Below are positions 1-8,298 of a DNA stretch of 64,000 nucleotides, in pieces. Numbering within the stretch: the stretch's first letter is position 1; every line of letters begins with the position of its first letter. Origin of the DNA: Ilumatobacter fluminis (GTDB lineage: Bacteria; Actinomycetota; Acidimicrobiia; Acidimicrobiales; Ilumatobacteraceae); contig NZ_SOAU01000001.1 of assembly GCF_004364865.1 (NCBI RefSeq), positions 4,124,001 to 4,188,000 of the forward strand. Reading direction: 5' to 3'. The notes below the pieces were generated by a model. It was not told the origin of the DNA. It was given only the letters and a program-made list of their open reading frames with translations, and searched no databases. The translations under genes and the position numbers were made by a program.

Positions 1-22
1 GGCGCGGCGAGAAGAGTCGTAC

Positions 23-1384
23 TCACGCCGCCTGAGCGTACTTGGAGGCGTCGGTGACGAAGTCGGCGTGGCCGTATGACTCGAGCTGTTTCGCCAGTTT
101 CCGCACCCGGTTCCGGTACGCGATCGGGCCGATCTTCGGAACCTTGACCAGCGCCTCGAACAGGTGAACCCGCGCGATTGCGTAGGCGTAGCCGATGGTG
201 GCCGCCACGCGGTGGGTGCGCGTCACGTCGATGCCGAGCGACTGTGCCCGCTCGAAGTTCCCGTTCAGGAAGTTCTTCACGAGGAAGATCCTGGAGAACC
301 CGTCTTCGCACCAGCGGTGCACGGCGTTGCCGAGGCCGGGTTGGTCGAACAGGTCCGCTTCCATGGTGGCGCGCAGCAAACTGCCACACGTCGCGTCGTC
401 GAACTCGGAGCGCAACGTCGCCTGCCGCGTCAACCAGACGTCCCGGATCGCACGTGGTGAATCGGCGAGCAGTGCTTCGGGCAGTCCGAGGAGGTAGCAG
501 CGGTAGCGGGCGAGTTCGACCCGTGCACGCTCTTGAGGTGTGAACTCCTCGCGCCCGGAACTCAACACCTTCAGCGACATGAGATACATGCCGAACATCC
601 CGGCCGGCATCTGATCGACCTGTGGGATCGGGATGCCGTAGACGGCGGGGTCCCACCGGTCGCCGCGCATGAGGTTGAAGCGCACCATCGAGTGCATCAG
701 GCGCACCTTGGCGGCGGCCTTGAACCCAGCGCCCGATCGTTCGAGCGCTCTGGGCATGATCGTCGACCCGAAGAAGCTCCCTGTCTCGAACGAGCGCTTT
801 GCACTCCGCTTGCCCGAGAGCGTGCCGGTCAAGGCCATCGGGAGCGCCGAGTACTTGTTGACGAACGTCGCGAGCAGCCCGCCGCGCAGCGCGAGTGGAG
901 CGACGTGCACGTAGTTGATCAGCTCCTGCCGTGCACCCTCTTCGACGAGATCACGATCGAGCCAGGCGGGAACGATCTCCATCTCGGTGATGAAGGCGTG
1001 CAGCTCCGGTGGCGCATCGGCCACAGCATCGATGCCGCTGTCGCAAGCGAGCTCGAGCATGTCGACCAAACGACGGAAGCCGAAATCGGGCATCAGGGCG
1101 GCGTACGCGTCGGCCGTCCGGTCGCCGGTCATCGTGTACAGGCGCATCAGCCCCACCAGATGCTCGTTCGCGAGCATCTCTTCGCGCTCCGCCAGAAAGC
1201 GCCGTGGCATCTCGGTCTTTGCGTCGATGTCGGTCGTGAATCGTTCCGGCTGGACGTCGAAGTCGATTCGTCCATAAATCGCAGGGACGAGGTCCGCCTG
1301 GTCGGCGGCGTCCGGAGCGAAGCCACTCGGAGCCGGAGAGACGTCGGGGTCCAACTCGTTGTCGATGCCAGGGAGTGAGCTCAT
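23..1384 (-). CDS. MpaB/DUF2236-family (Lcp-like) oxygenase
   Basis: A 453-residue protein of the oxygenase MpaB / latex-clearing-protein-like family (DUF2236), which are helical b-type haem proteins. What is seen is the family core: a conserved helix around RLMHSMVRFNL, whose His is the likely haem ligand, followed by GIPIPQVDQMPAGMFGMYL. There is no signal peptide, so a cytoplasmic role is likely; the substrate cannot be told. The ATG at 1384 has GAGGAG touching it with no spacer, which is unlikely to work as a ribosome site; a TATATT box 7 nt upstream suggests a leaderless message instead. It diverges from the CaCA exchanger. Family assignment is fairly sure, function is not. Confidence 0.75.
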   Translation of the reverse strand: MSSLPGIDNELDPDVSPAPSGFAPDAADQADLVPAIYGRIDFDVQPERFTTDIDAKTEMPRRFLAEREEMLANEHLVGLMRLYTMTGDRTADAYAALMPDFGFRRLVDMLELACDSGIDAVADAPPELHAFITEMEIVPAWLDRDLVEEGARQELINYVHVAPLALRGGLLATFVNKYSALPMALTGTLSGKRSAKRSFETGSFFGSTIMPRALERSGAGFKAAAKVRLMHSMVRFNLMRGDRWDPAVYGIPIPQVDQMPAGMFGMYLMSLKVLSSGREEFTPQERARVELARYRCYLLGLPEALLADSPRAIRDVWLTRQATLRSEFDDATCGSLLRATMEADLFDQPGLGNAVHRWCEDGFSRIFLVKNFLNGNFERAQSLGIDVTRTHRVAATIGYAYAIARVHLFEALVKVPKIGPIAYRNRVRKLAKQLESYGHADFVTDASKYAQAA

Positions 1385-1391
1385 CTCCTCG

Positions 1392-1418
1392 AATATACAT
1401 CACTTGATACATTTTCAA
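1392..1418 (-). promoter_or_regulatory. Predicted leaderless promoter with imperfect dyad
   Basis: On the minus strand a TATATT -10 box (1392-1397) lies 7 nt before the ATG of the MpaB-like gene, with TTGAAA (1413-1418) upstream at a short 15-nt spacing. The imperfect dyad TACATCA-CT-TGATACA (5 of 7 pairs) sits between them and could be a repressor site. No regulator gene lies next to it. Confidence 0.4.
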
Positions 1419-1533
1419 CTCGTCGATCGCAGGGCGATGCGAGTGATTGCAAAGTTCTGACGCCGCCGTACCGTTCCGACCTCCGAGGCGGATACGTTTC
1501 CGGCTGCAACCATCACATGATCCGGAGGTCAGC

Positions 1534-2478
1534 GTGTTGCTCGGTGTCGCGGCGATCATCGTCGGCGTGGCAGCCCTCGCTTGGGCCGCAGATCAGTTCG
1601 TCATCGGCGCGGCGCGAGTTGCACTCATCCGCAACGTGCCGTCACTCGTCGTCGGTGTCGTCATCGTCGGCTTCGGGACCAGTGCTCCCGAGTTGCTCGT
1701 GTCGGCCCTCGCCGTGCTCGACGACAACACGGCGGTCGCCGTGGGCAACGTCGTCGGGTCGAACCTGGCGAACCTCACCCTCCTGCTCGGCATCGGGGCG
1801 GTCATCGTCGCGCTCACCGTCGAATCGCGAACGGTCCGGCTCGAGGCCCCGCTCGTGCTCGCCGCGACGATCGCCTTTGCGCTCGCGGTGCAAGGCGGCA
1901 TCCAGCGGTGGGAGGGCGTGCTGCTCGTCGCCGGTCTCGCCGGCAGCCTCGTCGTCATCGCCCGCAAACCCGGGGCCGAGCCGACCGACGCCGTCGGCGA
2001 CGACGTCATCGAACTCGCCGATGCCGAGCACCATCGATTCGGTGTCGAGGTCGGCCGCACCGTCGCCGGGCTCGTGGCGACCGTCGCCACCGCACAGCTG
2101 CTGCTGTGGGGCGCCATGCGCGTCGCCGACGAGACCGGCCTGTCGGGCGGATTCGTCGGCGTCACCCTCGTCGCCGTCGGCACCTCGCTCCCCGAACTGG
2201 TCACCGTCATCCAGTCGGCACGTCGGCACGAGACCGACCTGATCGTCGGCAACCTGCTCGGATCGAACCTGTTCAATGCGCTTGCCGTCGGCGGCGTGAT
2301 CGGGATCCTCGGTGCGCCGCCGCTCGACGACACCTCGCTCACGATCGTCGGTGCAGGTGCCGCTGTCGTCGCCGCCGGCCTCGCCACGATCGCGATGGCG
2401 ACCCGCCGCACCGTCACCCGCACGGAGGGCATCGTGCTGATCGTCGCCTACGTCGCCACGATCCCGCTGCTCACCTGA
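1534..2478 (+). CDS. CaCA-family Na+/Ca2+ (cation) antiporter
   Basis: A 314-residue inner-membrane cation exchanger of the calcium/cation antiporter family (YrbG-like), exchanging Ca2+ or a similar ion for H+ or Na+. Both family signature repeats are present: GFGTSAPEL near residues 46-54, followed by GNVVGSN, and VAVGTSLPEL near 213-222, followed by GNLLGSN. The acidic residues in these repeats are the ion ligands in the family. About ten hydrophobic segments are split by an acidic loop around residues 145-175. The GTG at 1534 is chosen because GGAGG lies 5 nt before it and a membrane helix begins at once; an upstream start in frame at 1447 would add 29 non-conserved residues. Confidence 0.9.
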   Translation: MLLGVAAIIVGVAALAWAADQFVIGAARVALIRNVPSLVVGVVIVGFGTSAPELLVSALAVLDDNTAVAVGNVVGSNLANLTLLLGIGAVIVALTVESRTVRLEAPLVLAATIAFALAVQGGIQRWEGVLLVAGLAGSLVVIARKPGAEPTDAVGDDVIELADAEHHRFGVEVGRTVAGLVATVATAQLLLWGAMRVADETGLSGGFVGVTLVAVGTSLPELVTVIQSARRHETDLIVGNLLGSNLFNALAVGGVIGILGAPPLDDTSLTIVGAGAAVVAAGLATIAMATRRTVTRTEGIVLIVAYVATIPLLT

Positions 2479-2479
2479 C

Positions 2480-2496
2480 GGCCGCGGGCTGCGGCC
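2480..2496 (+). terminator. GC-rich hairpin after the exchanger gene
   Basis: GGCCGC-GGGCT-GCGGCC is a perfect 6-bp stem starting 1 nt after the exchanger stop codon, between two convergent genes. There is no U-tract, so it is only a candidate terminator. Confidence 0.45.
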
Positions 2497-2528
2497 CGTC
2501 CCTCGACGGCCTTCCGACCGGTCGTCGC

Positions 2529-3704
2529 TCAGGGTCGACCGCCACCGCCACCGCCACCACCACCACCCTGCCGGCTCTGCGGGATCGACGTCAGCTGCTG
2601 CCCGTTGACGACGAGGGTGCCGCCGTTCATGACGGCGGTGCCGTCGGCGTCGAACGACGAGGTCGGCGCCGTGACGGTGACGGCGCCACCGTTGAGGGTG
2701 AGGTCGCCGTTCGAGTCGAAGGCGTCGGTGTCTCCCGACCCGACCTCGACGGCGATGGTGCCGCCGTTGACGGTGATGAAGACGTCGAGCCCGACCTCAC
2801 CGGCGACCGCATTGATGCCGTCGTCAGCGGCGTAGATCGAGATGTCACCACCGTTGATCGTGATGTTGTTGGCTTCGAGGCCCTCGACGCTGTTCGCGAC
2901 CGTGATCGTTCCCCCGTCGATGACCATCGTCGTCTGCGCCTTGATCGCGTCGTCGCCCGAGTCGACGGTGATCGTGCCGCCGACGATGTGGACGTTGCCG
3001 CGATCAGCCTCTTCCTCGTTGGTGGTCTTGAGACCGTCGCCGCCCGAGACGACCGAAATGACACCGTCGACGAGGGTGATCGAGTCACGGCCGCGGATGC
3101 CGTCGTCGGGAGCGGCGACCGTGATCGTGCCCGACACGATCTCGAGATCGTCCTTGGTCGCGATGCCGTCCTCGTAGTTGGCCCGCACCGTGAGCGAGCC
3201 GCTCCCCGTGATGGTCAGGTCGGACTCGCTGTACAGCACGGCATTGATCTCCTCGTCGCTGCGCGTCGAGGCGTCCTCCAGGCGGTTCTCACTACCGGCC
3301 GCCAGTTCGATCGTCACGTCGTCGGCCTGCTCGACGACGATCGCCGCGCCGGTCGTACTGGCGATGTCGACACCGTCGAGCACGAGCACCACCGCTTCAT
3401 CGGTGTTCACGACCACGCTGCTGCTGCTCGATCCGGTCAGCACGAACGTGCCGCCCTGGTCGATGATCAGCTGCTCGTCGCCGAGTTCGATGGTCTCGCC
3501 GGTCACCGAGGCGGTGACGGCCCCGGGTGCGAGGTCGCCACCGTCGCTCATTACGTCGTCGGCTGCCAGGTCGGCTGCGCTCTCGTCGAGGGTCTGTGTC
3601 GCGGTCGCTTCGGTCGCCGAATCCGAGGCGTCGGTCGACGCCGTGCAGCCGGCGGCCAGCGCAGCGGCGACCGAGGCAACGGCGATCAGTCGGGTGATGC
3701 TCAT
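2529..3704 (-). CDS. Beta-helical carbohydrate-binding lipoprotein (Cthe_2159-like)
   Basis: A 391-residue predicted surface lipoprotein. The ATG at 3704 is chosen because AGGAG lies just upstream and a lipoprotein signal follows: a hydrophobic stretch ending LAAG-Cys20. The mature part is a run of short repeats of the form VNGGTITV / IDGGTITVANS, alternating with DDGI and SSSVVVN turns, typical of the right-handed beta-helix of the Cthe_2159 family (carbohydrate or polygalacturonate binding). It ends in a glycine run just before RP. The role is probably cell-surface polysaccharide binding or adhesion; no catalytic motif was seen. The longer frame upstream runs through two 25-bp palindromes and is not coding. 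Confidence 0.8.
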   Translation of the reverse strand: MSITRLIAVASVAAALAAGCTASTDASDSATEATATQTLDESAADLAADDVMSDGGDLAPGAVTASVTGETIELGDEQLIIDQGGTFVLTGSSSSSVVVNTDEAVVLVLDGVDIASTTGAAIVVEQADDVTIELAAGSENRLEDASTRSDEEINAVLYSESDLTITGSGSLTVRANYEDGIATKDDLEIVSGTITVAAPDDGIRGRDSITLVDGVISVVSGGDGLKTTNEEEADRGNVHIVGGTITVDSGDDAIKAQTTMVIDGGTITVANSVEGLEANNITINGGDISIYAADDGINAVAGEVGLDVFITVNGGTIAVEVGSGDTDAFDSNGDLTLNGGAVTVTAPTSSFDADGTAVMNGGTLVVNGQQLTSIPQSRQGGGGGGGGGGRP

Positions 3705-3772
3705 GGGGGGTGCTCCTGTCTTCTTGCCGGACCGACCGCTCGAGCTACTCGTTCGTGCCCCCGCTGTCGGAG

Positions 3773-3797
3773 TCGGATGATGTCTGACATCATCCGA
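3773..3797. repeat. 25-bp perfect palindrome, copy 1
   Basis: Two 12-bp arms, TCGGATGATGTC and its complement, flank a single T. It lies in the 238-bp region between the divergent beta-helix lipoprotein and FAD-oxidoreductase genes, 69 nt before the lipoprotein start. The core ATGTCTGACAT resembles the GT-N3-AC operators of FadR-type GntR regulators. Confidence 0.75.
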
Positions 3798-3830
3798 CGG
3801 GGCACTGCTCCGGCCGGTCGATCGAGGGTT

Positions 3831-3855
3831 TCGGATGATGTCTGACATCATCCGA
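3831..3855. repeat. 25-bp perfect palindrome, copy 2
   Basis: An exact second copy of the 25-bp palindrome, 58 bp from the first (start to start) and 88 bp before the FAD-oxidoreductase start. Identical spacing of arms and identical sequence suggest two operators for one dimeric regulator or a short duplicated element. Confidence 0.75.
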
Positions 3856-3942
3856 CGGTACGGAGTCCGTCCGACAGGCCGCCGGGAGCCGGCTGGGAAG
3901 TAGCTGTGAGTGGCGGCGGGCGGAGATGCGAGGATGGTCGGG

Positions 3943-5343
3943 ATGAGCGAGATCGAGACCGACTACCTGATCGTCGGAACCGGGTGCGTCGGCATGGCGT
4001 TCGCCGACACCCTCGTCGACCACTGCGACGCCGACGTCGTCATGATCGACTCCCACGCCGAACCCGGCGGACACTGGAACGACGCATACCCGTTCGTGAC
4101 GCTGCACCAGCCGTCGTCGTTCTACGGCGTCGCCTCGACACCGCTCGGGCGCGACCGGATCGACACGACCGGCTTGAACGCAGGGCTCGGTGAGCTGGCA
4201 ACCGGCGCCGAGATCCAGCAGTACTTCCACGGCGTCATGCACGACCACCTGCTCCCGACCGGACGCGTGCGCTGGTTCCCGAAGAGCGTCTGGGACCGAG
4301 ACGGTGGCTTCCGGTCGCAGCTGACCGGTGAGACGCATCGCATCACGGCCCGCCGCCGGATCGTCGACACGACCCACCTCAAGACGACGGTGCCGTCGAC
4401 GCACACCCCGTCGTTCGAGATCGACCCTGATGCGCGCTTCATGCCGCTCAACGATCTCCCGAAAGTGACCGAACCACCGGCCGGCTGGGTGGTCGTCGGC
4501 GGTGGCAAGACGGCGATGGACGCCGTGCTGTGGCTGCTCGGGGCGGGCGTCGACCCCGAGGCGATCACCTGGATCATGTCGCGCGACGGCTGGTTCATCC
4601 CGCGCGAGACCGTGCAGCCCGGACCCGATCGGTTCCGGCAGACGTTCACGGCACAGGCGCTCCAGTACGAGGCGTGCGCCGCAGCGACAGACGTCGACGA
4701 TCTGTTCGCCCGTCTCGAGGACGGCGGCGTGCTCGTCCGACTCGACCCCTCTGTGGAGCCGAGCATGTTCCACGCGCCGACGGTGAGCGCTCCGGAACTC
4801 GAGGCGCTGCGGAGCGTACGCAATGTCGTCCGCCTCGGACGGGTGACCCGCATCGGCAGTCACGAGATCGAGCTCACCGGCGGCACCATCCCGACCTCGC
4901 CGGACCACATCCACGTCGACTGCTCGGCGAGCGCTATCCCGAAGCAGGCGCCCACCACCATCTTCGACGGTCACGTCATCACGCCGCAGACGGTGCGGGC
5001 GTACCAGCCGGCGTTCTCGGCGTCGGTGCTCGCATGGATCGAAGCATGCGTCGGCGGTGGCGACGACGCCAAGAACGCGCTCGCCACCGTGGTGCCGATC
5101 CCCGACGACCGGCTCGACTGGCTGAAGCTGACCGTCGCCAACGCGGTCAACATGCGGGCGTGGTCGGAACAGCCGGAGATGACGAGGTTCCTCGACCAGA
5201 ACCGGTTGAACGGATTCAGCCGGACCGTGCGAGACGTCGACACGTCCGACCCGGACAACGTGGCGCTGCTGATGCGGATGCGAGAGGCGGTTCTGCCCGG
5301 CGTCATGAACCTCGTGAAACTCATCGGCGACGCCGAAGCCTGA
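3943..5343 (+). CDS. FAD/NAD(P)-dependent oxidoreductase (flavin monooxygenase-like)
   Basis: A 466-residue flavoprotein with two Rossmann folds: IVGTGCVG at residues 10-17 for FAD, followed by an acidic residue and PGGHWNDAYPFVTLH, as in flavin-containing monooxygenases, and VVGGGKTAMD near residue 185 for NAD(P)H. It resembles NAD(P)-binding proteins that sit beside acyl-CoA ligases, and an acyl-CoA synthetase follows 49 nt downstream, so oxidation of a lipid-like substrate is plausible. The ATG at 3943 is chosen over two earlier in-frame starts because the FAD motif begins soon after it and AGG lies about 8 nt upstream. A decayed relic of a paralogue C-terminus lies at 9094-9207. Substrate unknown. 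Confidence 0.75.
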   Translation: MSEIETDYLIVGTGCVGMAFADTLVDHCDADVVMIDSHAEPGGHWNDAYPFVTLHQPSSFYGVASTPLGRDRIDTTGLNAGLGELATGAEIQQYFHGVMHDHLLPTGRVRWFPKSVWDRDGGFRSQLTGETHRITARRRIVDTTHLKTTVPSTHTPSFEIDPDARFMPLNDLPKVTEPPAGWVVVGGGKTAMDAVLWLLGAGVDPEAITWIMSRDGWFIPRETVQPGPDRFRQTFTAQALQYEACAAATDVDDLFARLEDGGVLVRLDPSVEPSMFHAPTVSAPELEALRSVRNVVRLGRVTRIGSHEIELTGGTIPTSPDHIHVDCSASAIPKQAPTTIFDGHVITPQTVRAYQPAFSASVLAWIEACVGGGDDAKNALATVVPIPDDRLDWLKLTVANAVNMRAWSEQPEMTRFLDQNRLNGFSRTVRDVDTSDPDNVALLMRMREAVLPGVMNLVKLIGDAEA

Positions 5344-5392
5344 CCCGGTCGTCCGGTCGCAGAGCGGTCCCGGCTGCGTGGTACGACATGGC

Positions 5393-6961
5393 ATGGATCT
5401 GCTGACGGGGCACGCAGCCAACCAGCCCGACAAGATCGCGGTGATCGACGACCGCCGTGGACGCACGGGGCAGGGTGACGACATCCGCACCGCCACGTAC
5501 ACCGAACTGGAGTCGCGCGCGAACCGACTCGCCCGCGTGTTGCTCGACCACGGTGTCGGCACCGGCGACAAGGTCGTGTGGTGCGGCCAGAACTCGATGG
5601 GCATCGTCGAGATGGTCAACGCCGCCCGCAAGGTCGGCGCCGTCGCCGTGCCACTCAACTACCGCCTCGCCGACGAGGAAGCCGCGTACGTGGTCGACCA
5701 CTCCGACGCGACCACCGTGTACGTCGACGCCGACTTCGCACCGATGTTCGCCCGGGTTCGCGATGCGATCCCGAAGGTGGCGACGATCCTGGTCTTCGAC
5801 GGCGGCGCCGACCGGGTGCCCGAGGGGATGACGGCGTGCGACCCGCTCGTCGATGCGGCGTCGGCCGAGCCACCGCCGCCGCCCGACGAGGAGATGGCCC
5901 GCGGCGCCACGATGATCTACACGTCGGGAACCACCGGCAAACCGAAGGGCGCCTACCGACACGCGGCCTCGAGCGCAGCGCAGAGCGCCGCCATGCTCGA
6001 GTTCATCGGGTACCGCCCCGACGACGTCTACCTCACGACCGGGCCGCTCTACCACTCGGGTCCGGGCGGGTTCATGGGCATCGGGCTCGCCATGGGTCAG
6101 ACCATCGTCCTCCAACGCAAGTTCGACCCGGAAGACTGGCTCCGCCTGCTCGAGACATACGGGGCCACGTCGACGTTCTCGGCCCCGACGCCGATCCGGA
6201 TGATCTGCAACCTGTCCGACGAGGTGAAGGCCCGGTACGACCGTTCGTCGATGCGGGTGATGATCGCCAACGCCGCTCCGTGGAGCTTTGCCCTCAAGCA
6301 GGCCTACGTCGCCGACTTCCCGCCCGAGTCGCTGTGGGAGGTCTACGGCTCGACCGAACTCGGCGTGAACACGGTGATGCGTCCCGAGGACCAGATGCGC
6401 AAGCCCGGGTCGTGCGGCAAGGAGGCGCCGATGGTCGAGGTGCGGCTCTACGGGCCCGACGGCGATGTGGTCACCGACACCGGGCCCGAGGCGACGGGCG
6501 AACTGTTCGTCCGGTCGTCGGCGGTGTTCGACGACTACTACAAGCAGCACGACAAGTACGAAGAGGACCGACGCGACGGCTTCCAGACAGTGGGAGACAT
6601 CGCGTACCGCGACGACGAGGGCTTCATCTACATCTGCGACCGCAAGAAGGACATGATCATCTCGGGCGGGATGAACATCTATCCGGCCGAGATCGAGGCG
6701 GCCCTCGAGGCACACCCCGACATCTACGAGGCTGCGGTGTTCGGCATCCCGAGTGAGGAATGGGGTGAGACCGTCCACGCGATCATCGTCGGCCGGCCCG
6801 GCTCCGGAATCGACGAGGCAGCGGTCGACGAGCACGCCCGGGCCCACCTGGCGAGCTACAAGATCCCGCGTTCGTACGGTTGGCTCGACGAACTCCCCAA
6901 GACCGGCTCGGGCAAGATCCTCAAGCGCGACCTCCGGGCCCCCTTCTGGACAGACCGGTAA
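5393..6961 (+). CDS. Acyl-CoA synthetase / AMP-dependent ligase
   Basis: A 522-residue ANL-superfamily ligase that adenylates a carboxylic acid and transfers it to CoA. All core motifs are present: MIYTSGTTGKPKG near residues 173-185 (phosphate loop), YGSTE (A5), the hinge DRKKDMIISGG near 415, and PKTGSGKILKR with the catalytic lysine near 502. The acid substrate cannot be read from sequence. It likely forms one unit with the FAD oxidoreductase just upstream. The start is uncertain: GTG at 5378 is possible, but ATG at 5393 gives the usual N-terminus (MDLLTGHAANQPDK) and neither has a clear ribosome site. It ends 10 bp from the convergent RidA gene. Confidence 0.88.
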   Translation: MDLLTGHAANQPDKIAVIDDRRGRTGQGDDIRTATYTELESRANRLARVLLDHGVGTGDKVVWCGQNSMGIVEMVNAARKVGAVAVPLNYRLADEEAAYVVDHSDATTVYVDADFAPMFARVRDAIPKVATILVFDGGADRVPEGMTACDPLVDAASAEPPPPPDEEMARGATMIYTSGTTGKPKGAYRHAASSAAQSAAMLEFIGYRPDDVYLTTGPLYHSGPGGFMGIGLAMGQTIVLQRKFDPEDWLRLLETYGATSTFSAPTPIRMICNLSDEVKARYDRSSMRVMIANAAPWSFALKQAYVADFPPESLWEVYGSTELGVNTVMRPEDQMRKPGSCGKEAPMVEVRLYGPDGDVVTDTGPEATGELFVRSSAVFDDYYKQHDKYEEDRRDGFQTVGDIAYRDDEGFIYICDRKKDMIISGGMNIYPAEIEAALEAHPDIYEAAVFGIPSEEWGETVHAIIVGRPGSGIDEAAVDEHARAHLASYKIPRSYGWLDELPKTGSGKILKRDLRAPFWTDR

Positions 6962-6971
6962 GCGGTCGGCG

Positions 6972-7388
6972 TCACCGTCGCGCGAGGACGGCGACTGCCT
7001 CGATCTCGACGCGGAACTCCGGTTCGGCGAGCGCCGCCACGCCGATGCCAGTCAGAGGTGCCATCGGCGGAGCGATGCCGAGACGGTCGCAGGCCCGAGC
7101 GACACCATCGCCGAACTGGGGAAGCACAGCGGGGTCGAGGTCCGTGACGTAGGCAGTCAGCTTCACGACATCGTCGAACGTGGCTCCAACTGCACCGAGC
7201 GCGGCGGCGACATTGAGGTAGCACTGTTCGACTTGGGCCGCGACGTCATCGCCGCCGACGTGGGCCCCACTGGCGTCCAGGGCTACCTGGCCGGCGATGA
7301 AGACCATCTGTGATCCGGACGAGACGGCGACCTGATGATGCGTCGGCGTCGTCGGAAGGGTGTGGGGTGTGAGAAGCCGTACGGGCAC
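6972..7388 (-). CDS. RidA-family (YjgF) protein
   Basis: A 138-residue member of the RidA/YjgF/UK114 family, which hydrolyse reactive enamine/imine intermediates or act as related deaminases. It has the family core VFIAGQVALD, the long helix with AAALGAVGATFDDVV, and the C-terminal RVEIEAVAVL, where the Arg binds the substrate carboxylate. The GTG at 7388 is used: it lies 14 nt after the hydrolase stop, with GGAAG upstream overlapping that gene's end. The pair is most likely co-transcribed from the promoter at 8223-8251. The combination of hydrolase and RidA under an IclR regulator suggests a small catabolic unit. Confidence 0.85.
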   Translation of the reverse strand: MPVRLLTPHTLPTTPTHHQVAVSSGSQMVFIAGQVALDASGAHVGGDDVAAQVEQCYLNVAAALGAVGATFDDVVKLTAYVTDLDPAVLPQFGDGVARACDRLGIAPPMAPLTGIGVAALAEPEFRVEIEAVAVLARR

Positions 7389-7402
7389 GATTCGTCTTCC
7401 GG

Positions 7403-8188
7403 TCAGGCGACGGCTGTCGGCCGGTCGAGGAAGTCGAGCGTGGCGGCGTTGACGATGTCCGGCTGTTCGATGAGCGGGCTGTGGCCAGCGCGCTTGAGTC
7501 GCCACAGTTCCGCATCGGGGATGTGCTCGAACAACTCGTCGGACCATGCCGGAGGTCGAGCATGATCTTCGACGCCCGACACGATCAGCGTCGGAGCGAT
7601 GATCGACGCCAACAGATCGACTGCGCTGTCGCGCTCGACGACACCGCGCATCGCCGGTGCGAGGCGCGGTGACAGCAACTCGATGTGACGACGCCATCGT
7701 TGGATGCGTGCTTCAGCCGCCTCGCTCGCACGCGCTGACGCCGCGAAGAGGATGCCCATGAGCAACTCGACCGTCTCCTCCGAGTAGCCCTTGTCGGCGA
7801 CCTCGTCGACGAGCCCCGTGAACGCCGCTCGCTGGTCGAGTGGTTCGGCACAGGCGGACGTGCCCATCAACACCATCCGGTGTATCCGGTGCGGTTGCCG
7901 TGCCGCCATCCGGACGGCGACGTCGCCGCCCATCGACTGGGCGACGATGCTGAATCGTTCGATGCCGAGCTCGTCGATGACCCTCCAGAGGTCGTCGGCA
8001 GCGTCGTCCATCGTCACGATCGTCGACGCCACTTCGTCGAGCCGGTTCTCCTGGCCGAGGAACTCTGGCGCGATGAATCGGAAGCGACCAGCCCCGGCAG
8101 CGATCAGGTCCTCGAACATGTGCGGTGAGAGGAACAGCGAGTGGAGACAGATGACGGCATCGAGTCCCGTCTCGGACGTGTCGATCAT
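7403..8188 (-). CDS. Alpha/beta-fold hydrolase
   Basis: A 261-residue alpha/beta hydrolase. The nucleophile elbow is AQSMGGD (Ser in a G-x-S-x-G-like turn), the acid is in VSGVEDH, and the catalytic His in the late AGHSP. The oxyanion strand reads VICLHSLFLS. The start at 8188 is preferred over in-frame ATGs at 8251 and 8227 because AAGGGG lies about 8 nt before it and because a good promoter (TTGACA-N17-TATGGT) overlaps both earlier starts. It is divergent from the IclR gene and followed by RidA. A hydrolase of an ester, lactone or C-C bond in a degradation pathway is likely; substrate unknown. Confidence 0.85.
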   Translation of the reverse strand: MIDTSETGLDAVICLHSLFLSPHMFEDLIAAGAGRFRFIAPEFLGQENRLDEVASTIVTMDDAADDLWRVIDELGIERFSIVAQSMGGDVAVRMAARQPHRIHRMVLMGTSACAEPLDQRAAFTGLVDEVADKGYSEETVELLMGILFAASARASEAAEARIQRWRRHIELLSPRLAPAMRGVVERDSAVDLLASIIAPTLIVSGVEDHARPPAWSDELFEHIPDAELWRLKRAGHSPLIEQPDIVNAATLDFLDRPTAVA

Positions 8189-8222
8189 TGCTGGGTACCC
8201 CTTGTCGTAGCGAACGCCGCGA

Positions 8223-8251
8223 ACCATATGGACCGGCCACGGGCATGTCAA
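8223..8251 (-). promoter_or_regulatory. Promoter for the hydrolase-RidA operon
   Basis: On the minus strand TTGACA (8246-8251) and TATGGT (8223-8228) are separated by exactly 17 nt. The expected transcript start near 8216 gives a leader of about 28 nt and rules out the two upstream in-frame ATG codons of the hydrolase. Confidence 0.65.
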
Positions 8252-8286
8252 TATGTGACGGATCTTTCATATACCGAAATCTGAAC

Positions 8287-8292
8287 TAGAAT
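8287..8292 (+). promoter_or_regulatory. -10 box of a leaderless IclR transcript
   Basis: TAGAAT ends 6 nt before the ATG at 8299 and no Shine-Dalgarno sequence is present, which is the usual layout of actinobacterial leaderless genes. Confidence 0.55.
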
Positions 8293-8298
8293 GCCAGC

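Noticed and set aside
1385-1390. GAGGAG as Shine-Dalgarno of the MpaB-like gene
   Set aside because: It touches the start codon with no spacer, so it cannot position the ribosome; a -10 box 7 nt upstream explains the start better.
1581-3845. 754-codon open frame on the plus strand over the exchanger and lipoprotein genes
   Set aside because: Arg-rich translation with no family match. It overlaps two well-supported genes in other frames and is a result of high GC.
5378-5392. GTG start at 5378 for the acyl-CoA synthetase
   Set aside because: No ribosome site and it adds five non-conserved residues; the ATG at 5393 gives the usual family start. Not fully excluded.
8189-8251. Longer hydrolase N-terminus starting at 8251 or 8227
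   Set aside because: Both starts overlap the predicted TTGACA-N17-TATGGT promoter and lack a ribosome site, while 8188 has AAGGGG at a good distance.
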